DNA of 64,000 nt from positions 171,685,715-171,749,714 of the forward strand of contig CM054062.1 in the NCBI GenBank assembly GCA_028641055.1. The letters run 5' to 3'. The notes under the pieces were generated by a model that saw only the letters and a program-made list of their open reading frames with translations, searched no databases and had not been told where the DNA came from. The DNA comes from Alopecurus myosuroides (taxonomy: Eukaryota > Streptophyta > Magnoliopsida > Poales > Poaceae). The translations under genes and the position numbers were made by a program. Below are positions 56,043-64,000 of this stretch, one piece after another (position 1 is the first letter of the stretch; every line of letters starts with the position of its first letter).

Positions 56043-57190
56043 CTAATGTTGTCACAAGATGTAATACAATAACACATTGACCAAAAGGACCAGACTGGTA
56101 CGAGAAGGATCAAGCAAGAAAGAGGCAAGATGAAGAAGAACCGAGAAAAGGAGATAAAGATATCATAGACCCTCAGTATATTGAAAAAAATCAATGAAGA
56201 ACGTCAAGGAGAACAAACACCGGAAGAAGGTAACGAAAAGGCATAATATCCATTTGATTATGACAATGATAGTGAAAACAAAGGAGAGGAAGAACAAAAT
56301 ATTGAACAAGAAGGAGGAAATGCTAAGGTAACAAATAAAAGGGCGAAGGTAAAAGAGAAAATAAAGACAGTAAGTAAACCATACCCTCTAGACAAAGTTC
56401 ATAGTAAATCAAAGAAACATCTTCCTTTCCCACGTAGAAAGAAAGATATGAGTGACGAGGACCTCTATAAATCATTTGTTGATGCTCTCAACAAACTAAC
56501 ATTTGAAGTGCCTGTCCTTAAAGCTATGCGGGTCCACACTTATAAAAAAATCTTCAGAGATATTATCAATAGAGAAAGAGTCATTCCTCCAATTGAAACA
56601 ATGGCTTTGATAGAGAGTTACCCAACGAGTGATCAATACGCAAAGAACAAGGAAGATCCAGGCACACCTGTTATAACTTGTCATATAGGACGAACAAAAA
56701 TTTATAATGCACTCTGCGATCTAGTAGCAGGGGTAAGTGTCATGCCATTCTCTTTATATAAAAATTTAAATTTGGGAGACTATTCTCCAACTTCTATAAC
56801 TTTTCAAATGGAAGATAAAACAAGGAAGCAACCTGTGGGAATTATCAAGGATGTTTTAATTAGAATTGATGATCATATTATGCATATATCCACTGACTTT
56901 ATTATACTAGATATTCATGAGGATGATAAATTATCTAGCATATTAGGAAGACCATTGTTAGTACCGCGGGAGCTTCCGTAGATTGTGTGAACGGGAAGAT
57001 AACATTCAGTGTCTATGATAAAGAAATTATTTGACGTTTCCCGAACAGAGGTGAGCAAAAAGATAAATATACCACACCAGCACGAAGACCAAACTCAGTG
57101 AATGCTCTGGAAGAAGAGCAATCAAAGATAAGAATGAAAAATTAATTTCAAAGGCGAGGGTTGCCCATTTGAAGAAGAAGAAAACGGTAA
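56043..57190 (+). pseudogene. Athila-like Gypsy gag end and protease remnant
   Basis: A frame from about 56240 runs with stops into an open part at 56448-56981. It shows the Athila protease neighbourhood: HIGRTKIYNALCDL, MPFSLYKNLNLGDYSPTSI, GIIKDVLIRIDDHI, FIILDIHEDDKLSSILGRPLL. The active site reads CDLVAGVSVMP where Athila-type proteases have DLGAS, so the enzyme is probably dead. Coding traces continue to about 57190. No reverse transcriptase or integrase follows, so pol is deleted or the element was non-autonomous. Element B is inserted at its left. Confidence 0.6.
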
Positions 57191-57900
57191 AACCTTAATG
57201 AGGAACAACCCCTCACAAATTTTGTATGTTGGTATTATTTATAGATGTTAATCTTGGTTGTGAGGAAGTAGAACTTATTATTTTTTAGGTGAACAGGACG
57301 AAGAAAATAAGAAATGAGCAAAAGAGTAGAAGAAAAATACTTAACGAGACACAGTACGATGACTTTCACCGTACTAACCAAACATACTGATGATTTATTT
57401 GTTATTATTATTATTATTATTACTACTATTTTGCATATCCCAATAAGCAATATTTTTCGAACTTAATGACGATTCAGGGTACGGTGAGCACTCACCATAT
57501 CACTTACCGTACCGGCCAGACCATCTGGGAGCAATACAAGGAAGAGCAACTTAACGAGCCGCTGTACGGTGATTTATCACCGTACTAGTGACCATATCAT
57601 GACACTTCCCAAAATTGGAGGTGGAGAATTTACTTAACGAGTCACGGTACAGTGAGATCCACCATACCAGCGACCGTATTGCGCAAACCTTCTGTATCTA
57701 TGCAGCGGAGTTATCACTTAACGAGTGGGGGTATGGTAGGATGCGACCGTACTAGCCACCATACCAGAACACGAGGTAGGTATGTAAACCCTAAAACTTA
57801 TCAAGAGAACACAAAACGACCTTTGTACAGTGAGTTGTGATCGTACTACTCACCGTACCGCCGCATTTCAAAGATAAAAGAGGGGGGATGTGGGATTCAT
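57191..57900. repeat. LTR-like block with five to six dyad repeats
   Basis: CTTAACGAG-like motifs at 57340, 57462, 57550, 57633 and 57717 (a variant near 57808) each head a unit of about 80-120 bp. Each unit contains GTACGGTGA and ACCGTAC motifs. At 57564-57585 the arms GTACGGTGAT and ATCACCGTAC form a perfect hairpin with a 2-base loop. An ATT/TTA microsatellite sits at about 57398-57425. It probably belongs to the same Athila-like element as 43300-44325. Confidence 0.55.
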
Positions 57901-58264
57901 CTCCTAGATCCTCCAAAACCCGAAAATACCTCTCTCCAAACTTTCAAAAACTCTGCCCAAAATCCCCCTAAAGTTTCGATTCTTCGTGGATTTCGTTTGT
58001 TTGATTTGGTACGGTAAGTTTCTCCTCAAATCCATGGTTTAGCTTATCCGATTTATGGCTATTTTCATATCTTTGCTAGAACTAGGAGTTCTTGACCTAG
58101 ATTGATTCTAGAGATTTGTACACGTTAGAATTTTATTTGAGCACGTATAATCATGTATTATACACCTGTGAATCATATGCCTGGTCTTGTTTAGTAAAAA
58201 ACAACAGAGTATCAAATTAGTTTTTCCCGAACTTATATATTTAAATTTTGTTTTCTTTAGGGAA
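57901..58264 (+). other. Leader-like sequence before the CACTA-type gene remnant
   Basis: Begins as a C-rich 5'-UTR-like stretch. A donor-like ACG|GTAAGT near 58014 and an acceptor-like TTTCTTTAG just before 58261 suggest a leader intron ahead of the ATG at 58265. No coding sequence. Confidence 0.4.
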
Positions 58265-60120
58265 ATGACATCGAAGAAGTTGAAGAGTGTGATGGGCAGC
58301 GGGTGCATCGTACCCAGCCACAAGAGGGTCAGGAAGGAGCCCACCTTAGAGATTGACCGTAAGGTGGTCAAGGAGTTACGGAAGGGGATTCAGAACCGTG
58401 AGGTTGTTCCCACGAGGTCGTTCTCAGTGCTCCGGTGGAGCCTTAGAAATTACAAACACCAGCGAGGTGCATATATATATGTTAGTTAATTAATGAAGCA
58501 TCTATTGTCTATATACATGTGTTAACACTCTTTATTTTTTTAGCCATACGGATCTAGCAAATCCTCCGGAAAGAAGACTAAACGAGGCACAACCAAGAAG
58601 TTGAAAGAGACTGAAAGGTACATGATCGAAAAGATCGCTGCAGACGGCACACTCGAGCTTCCCATTGATGTTGCCAAAAAAATTGTAAAGCAATGCGGAG
58701 TGCTTGTTAGGGACCACATCCTGATCAATGTTCAAGAGTGGAACGAGGCAAAAGATCCGGATATAGAAGGAATTGCATATGTCGGTAACTTAGCCAAAGA
58801 AAATCTTTTAAAAAAGATCATGGCTAATTTCACTCTACCGACGCCGGAGGTGGATCGGAATGAGGAGGATTCTACCCTAGATCAAAAGAAAATTGACTTA
58901 GTGAAAAAGGTCAAGGCGTGGACTCATAGGAAGATGGCCCAACAATTCAGCAACTGGAAGAAAATATTGCAACTTGACTTTATCAAGAAAGATAAGACTC
59001 CGGATTTCACTCGAGCGTATGAGAAGATAAAACCCTTATGAGCAGATTTTGTGAAGTACATGCAGTCGGAGGGTGCTCTGATAAGGTCCGCAGCAAATAA
59101 GAAAAACGCCACTAAAAAGATATATCACCATACTATGGGGCAAGATGGCTACAAGGGTAGCATGCCTAAGTGGGATAAACTAGAGAACAACCTGCTTGTG
59201 AAGGGGATCACTCCAGAGCCATTCATGTGGGCCGAGCGGGTAAGGTCTTGGTTTTACGGGCATGGGGGCACGTTGGACTCAGAAGGGAACTGTATCTATA
59301 ATAAAAGACATGAATAAAATCCTCTACCCATCGAAAATCTTAGAAACGCAATAAAGGATGTTAAAGAGGGGAGGTTCGAGCCAGATAGAGAGAACGGCGA
59401 GCGCACACATGCCCTTAAGAATAAGGAACACGCTGGATGTACACGAGCCACACCAGGAGGCGCTCCGTGGAAATATGAGTTTGCCAAGGAGAGTAAGAAA
59501 TATCCTGATAGAAGTCGTCAGAGGAGAAAGGCATTGGAGTCAGCTGAAGCAGCAAGTCAGGCAGACTGAAGGCGTAACCTTGAAGCACAAGTAAAGCGGA
59601 CGCATGAGATAGCACCATGCAGCAGGAGCAAATTGACAGACTTAGCCAGTAGCAAGGTACTACCAGCCTACCACACGCGGTAGAAGTTTCATTTGATGCT
59701 ACGAGCGCCGCACAATCTAATCGGAAAAGCAGCGTTACTTCCACCCAGCTCCAGGGTGATAATGCACCGCCGATGATGCACCCGGTGGATGATATCACGG
59801 AGATGACACCTTGTGAACTGCATGTGGAAGTCTTCAACAACATAACCATTAAGGAGGCTGTCGGCTATGCCTTACCAATTGACACTAAACCAACTCACCA
59901 TAGTCATCCGGTTCCACGGAGCTACGTTGTTGTCGGGGTGGATGAAGTTGTGAACAGATTCGAGCGGGTGAATCTTGAATTCCCTAAAGGTGAAGACGGG
60001 GATGTGACTGAACTCAGAGACGCCAAGAAGTTGAATGTTCTATGGGTAAAGGAAGTCACCGTGCTTCCAAATCGGACGCCAAGGCCATCGAATCCTCATC
60101 AGTCTCCAGCGCAACAGTAA
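58265..60120 (+). pseudogene. CACTA (Ptta/En/Spm-type) transposon protein remnant
   Basis: The first exon runs from ATG 58265 (MTSKKLKSVMGSG, EIDRKVVKELRKGIQNREVVPTRSFSVL). A short AT-rich intron follows, with acceptor at 58541-58543; donor 58481 keeps frame, donor 58467 does not. An open part 58544-59041 carries the basic KKTKRGTTKKLKE and KAWTHRKMAQQFSNWKK. After a TGA (59039-59041) come HHTMGQDGYKGSMPKWDKLE and AERVRSWFYGHGGTLDSEG, which match the plant Ptta/En/Spm ORF pattern. Fragments to 60120 include LEFPKGEDGDVTELRDA. Several stops and shifts make it a pseudogene. No CACTA terminal repeats were found nearby. Confidence 0.62.
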
Positions 60121-60367
60121 TCTTTGATGTCTCTGGCGCATGCCGTCTCCTGCGCGGTCGTCTACGCCGCCGCATTATCCGTCTCTGCCCACTGATGGTG
60201 CAGATCTTGCACTCGTTGGGAGACCCCAAGAGGAAGGTATGATGAGCACAACGACAGTTTTCCCTCAGTAAGAAACCAAGTTTTAATCGACTAGTAGGAG
60301 GAAGGAGTAACTTCAGAAGGTTGAAGCAGCTGAGATGGCAGGGCGCACAACCGGTTCAGAAGCAACA
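60121..60367 (-). mobile_element. Athila-like leader remnant beside the LTR
   Basis: From about 60181 the sequence (CTTGCACTCGTTGGGAGACC, TTTTCCCTCAGTAAGAAACC) resembles, from memory, the untranslated leader of a common Triticeae Athila-type element read on the minus strand. The primer binding site expected next to 60368 is degenerate. Confidence 0.4.
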
Positions 60368-61769
60368 TGGAACCTACACAACACAATCAAATTACTTTGC
60401 CCCAACGAAGCAGTGAGGTTGTCAATCTCACCGGTTTTGCTGAACACAAAGAGGTTAAACGTATGGTGTGGAAAACAGTATGAAAGTAGTAGCAGCAGTA
60501 TGAAAGCAGTGTGTGTATTACCAGTATGAGAAAATGGACAGGGGTCCACAGTTCAGTAGTGGTGTCTCTCCGTGAAAGATAGATAACATGCGTGGTGAAC
60601 AAATTATATCTAGGCAATTGACAGAAATGAAGGCTGCACCATAGCGCATATGCAATACATAAAGATTACTATGTGATTCATGCGGGCATTACAACAAAAT
60701 ACATAGACCGTCATCCAACTGCATCTATGTCTAATAATCCATCCTCCGAATATCATACGAACAAACGTTGGGTATTAAGTTGCAAGCAATAGATTATCGC
60801 AGTAAGCAAAGTGTGTAATGTAAACAATGTAAATTGGTAAACACCGTTGTTTTCTCCCTAATGGAAACAACACATCCTCCATTTGTCACGTTTCTGTCAC
60901 TCGAGCACAGATGCAAAGGAGGCATGAACCCACTATCGAGCATAAATACTCCCTCTTGGAGTTACTAGCATCTACTTGGCCAGAGAATCTACTAATAACG
61001 GAGAGCATGCAAGATCATAAATAACATAAGCATGAAGATAACATGATAGATTGATAATCATAAGACATAGCATTCAACATTCATCATATCCTAGCAAACA
61101 CAACATGTAGCATTACATAAAGATGATCTCGATCATGTGAGGCAGCTCACAAGATCTAAACATGAGGTATAAAGTGGAGAGAACAACCATCTAGCTACTG
61201 CTAAGGACCCGTAGTCCACGGATGAACTACTCACGCATCACTTCGGAGGAGGGCATGGTGGTGTAGACACCTCCGGTGATGAATTCCCCTCCCGACAGGG
61301 TGCCGGGGAGAGCTCCAGAACCCTCCTGATCTCAGGATGACGATGACGGTGCCCTTGGGTGTTTCTCGGGACGAAGTGGTATCTTTTTAGGGTTAATATG
61401 TCGATGGGTATAAATAGGCGAAAGGGCAAAGGCATTGGAGGCCTGGGGCCCCACACCACCCCATGGCGCGGCCAGGGGGCGCGTCACCCTATGGTGTGGC
61501 CCCCCTCGAGGCCTCTTTGGGACTCCGTGGAACCTTCGAGAATTCTAGGACCTCCGTACTTCGAATTTTCCAATTCCAAGAATATTTTCAGAACAACTTT
61601 TCTGAAACTAAAAACAACAAAAAAACAGGGAACTGGCTCTATGGCATATTGTCAATAAGTTAGTCCGGAAAATCGATAAAAATGACATAAAGTGTATAGA
61701 AGACATGTAGGAAACAACATGAAAACAACATGGAGCGTCAGAAATTAAGGATACGTTTATGACGTATCA
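60368..61769 (-). repeat. Athila-like LTR (1,402 bp)
   Basis: On the minus strand it starts TGATACGTCATAAACG (61769) and ends GGTTCCA (60368), boundaries consistent with a remembered Triticeae family. No partner LTR or target duplication is visible. GC-rich in the 61240-61540 part. A TATAAATAG at 61409-61417 is on the plus strand, so its relation to LTR transcription is unclear. Confidence 0.5.
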
Positions 61770-64000
61770 ACATCCCCGAGATTAGTTCCTACTCTTCCTC
61801 GAGTAGGTAAACGATAAAAACACAAATTTTCTGAGGTGACATGCTACCAACATAAACTTGATCATCAATAATGTAAAAGCATAAGTAAGCTCAGATCATA
61901 CAACTTCCACACAAGCATGATAAATAGAATTTTAACAATAAAGCATAGCAATCACCTTGCATCATGAGAAGTAACACAAATAAAAGATCATGAATAACAA
62001 TGCAATGAAAGATAAAAGTTTGTTTCAAGTATAGAGAAAACATGGCAAAGTGATATTTCGCTAGTCCTTTAGAGTGGGAAAAAACATAAATGCCAGGACA
62101 CCTTCAAAGTTCATGAGGAAGACTAGAACAAATAATTAGAGAACAAGCAATAACACATCATGAATCAATTAATAATGTTTCTGGGACAAATGCGCATAAA
62201 ACTTAGAATGGAAACTATGCTCTCTCAACTGTGCATAAAGTTAGAAGATGGAGACTCGACATAAAAGTAAAAGAAAGGCCATTCGCAGAGGGAAGCAGGG
62301 ATCAACTCATGTGCTAGAGTTTTTTATTTTATTAAACAGAGGTATTGAAAACATTTTTAAGGGAGGTGTATGATTGTGTCAACGAATGGTAAACAGAAAA
62401 TATAGTACACCACAAGCCAACTAGACTTCACAAGAGTGTCTCCCATAGAAGGACGCATGTGGGTAGAAGGTCATCCCTCTTTATCTTGTGTTTACACAAT
62501 TATGCTTTGACTAATAAATCAGGGGGGAAATAGTGAAGATAATTTGTTGTTATTAATTTGGGGCTGGGCACCCCGCTGCCAGCTCTTCTATTATTGGATA
62601 AGCGGATGAAGCCACTAGTCCAGGGTGTGAAAGTCCAATCAACAAGTGAGATAAAGATACTCTATTTACGTCCTCATGAGCTAAAACAGGAGCACAAAAC
62701 ATGAGTAATTTTGAAAGTTTGAAAGGTAACACATGAGAAATTTACTTTGGAGTGGCGGTTAAATACCACATGTAGGTAGGTATGGTGGACACATTGGGTA
62801 AACTTTGGTTTTGGGGAGTTGGATGCACGAGTAGAGCTCATACTAAGTACAGGTGGAGGCTAGCAAAAGACTGGGAGGGACAAATCAAGAGAGCATAAGT
62901 GCCATAATCATGCATAGCGACATAAACATCATTAATCAAAGTATTAGTGGTACCACAAGTTCGAAAACTAAATGATCATAGAGGCTATAAGTGACTGGTT
63001 CATAGTCATAAACATGGTGCGAGCATGTGCCAAGTCAGCCAAATAAAACATTCAAAGGAGAACACCACAAATTTATGCTTCAATATGACAAGAACAACTC
63101 ATGATTCTTTCAATGGCACATTAAACACTCTCAGCTATTTGAGGCTAATCATGCTACTAAATAACCACTAGGATTTAGAATTAAAATAACATCTAGCATG
63201 ATATGAAAAAGTCTAGCCACAATCTATACAAGCTTCTACTTGCACCGTTATAAATTCTACTACAAGCAGCAGTTTCTTTTTCCAACAAGCACCATACAAA
63301 ACATGCTTTAACTAAAACTCTCTAAATTATACAGAAAGCAAACATGAGAGTACTCACATACACTACTAAAACTAACAGATCTGAACAAGAGATGCAATGA
63401 AAATAAGAGCTAAACAGGAATTTTGCAGCAGCTAGAAGAAAAACTAAGAATACTAACATAGCAAGTATTCAAACAAAAAATCAGAGCGTGTCTCTCTCCC
63501 AAAAAAGGAACGATAGGGTCCAAATATATTACTGTATCAAGGAAAACAAAAGAAAACAAAGGAAAACAAAATAAAAACAAACATACGCTCCAAGTAAACT
63601 TCATACGATGTGACCGAATAAAAATATAGTTTCACTAGAAGTGACCTGATAGATTGTTGATGAAGAAGGGAATGCCTTGGGCATCCCCAAGGTTAGATGC
63701 TTGAGTATTATTAAAATATGCTTGGATGAACCATGGGGGAATCCCCAATCTTTGATATTTCACTCTTCTTGATCACATATATCACCCTCTTCTCTTAACC
63801 TTTGAAAACTTCCTTCACACCACACTCAAAGAGAAATTTGCATTAGAGGGTTAGTGCAACAAACAAAAATTCATGGGTTATGCATGGGCACAAGTTCCAT
63901 TGATAGTTTTAAACATTATATACAGCCACTGATGTTTCATGAAGCAAAGAAGTTCACTTTACATCGTAAAAGAGCAAGTGCAAGAAAAATGGTAAAATCT
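61770..64000 (-). mobile_element. 3' internal noncoding part of an Athila-like element
   Basis: Immediately right of the LTR, the minus strand ends in CTCGGGGATGT, a purine-rich tract in the place of a polypurine tract. The remaining 2.2 kb is AT-rich with short frames only and resembles the long untranslated 3' region of Athila-type elements. No gene was recognised. The window ends inside it. Confidence 0.45.

Noticed and set aside
63355..63375. CACTACTAAAA as a possible CACTA transposon end
   Set aside because: No inverted partner, no 3-bp duplication and no subterminal repeats found.

Overview
This 64 kb window reads as nuclear DNA of a grass, most likely a Pooideae/Triticeae species (wheat, barley, rye or a relative). 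It is dominated by nested LTR retrotransposons of cereal types (SIRE/Maximus-like Copia, a Tat-lineage Gypsy with two RNase H domains, a CRM-type centromeric Gypsy, Athila-like fragments). It holds two host genes: an intron-containing 60S ribosomal protein L19 gene and an intronless ATL-type RING-H2 gene. There are no bacterial operons, CRISPR arrays or rRNA genes. Family names come from protein motifs and remembered repeat features, not from a database search.

Layout, left to right. 1-3169: end of a very long LTR (minus strand) that cuts the Tat element. 3170-9344 and 17311-19354: a decayed Tat-lineage Gypsy element (minus strand) with its 5' LTR at 18470-19354. Inside its gag sits a nearly intact CRM-type element (plus strand, 9345-17310, LTRs 921 and 933 bp, target duplication TTTAT). 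The Tat element itself lies inside a decayed SIRE-lineage Copia element called C here (minus strand, 19355-24678). The LTR of C carries a 568-bp hAT-like element with an 8-bp target duplication. 24857-36756: complete, very young SIRE-lineage Copia element A (plus strand, target duplication CCTGC, LTRs identical except for poly-C length). 36757-44325: the host island, with the RING-H2 gene (37349-37861, minus), RPL19 (39357-41251, minus), a 1.1-kb PIF/Harbinger-like element with an internal minisatellite, then Athila-like DNA. 44326-56042: older, broken sister copy B of element A. 56043-57870: Athila-like protease remnant and an LTR-like block of dyad repeats. 58265-60120: CACTA-type (Ptta/En/Spm) gene remnant. 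60181-64000: another Athila-like LTR with flanking internal sequence.

Relative order of events from the nesting: C, then Tat into C, then CRM and the long-LTR element separately into Tat. The hAT-like element entered the LTR of C at an unknown time. B entered Athila-like DNA; A is the youngest visible event.

The most unusual structure is the third coding unit of elements A and B. In each, a short ATG exon is followed by a GT-AG intron of about 295 bp and then an approximately 500-codon ORF without visible membrane segments. In both copies a block of the same CCGGAG/CTCCGG dyads that fill the LTR promoter region stands in front of this unit. This suggests a separate internal transcription unit inside SIRE-type elements, now broken in B but open in A.
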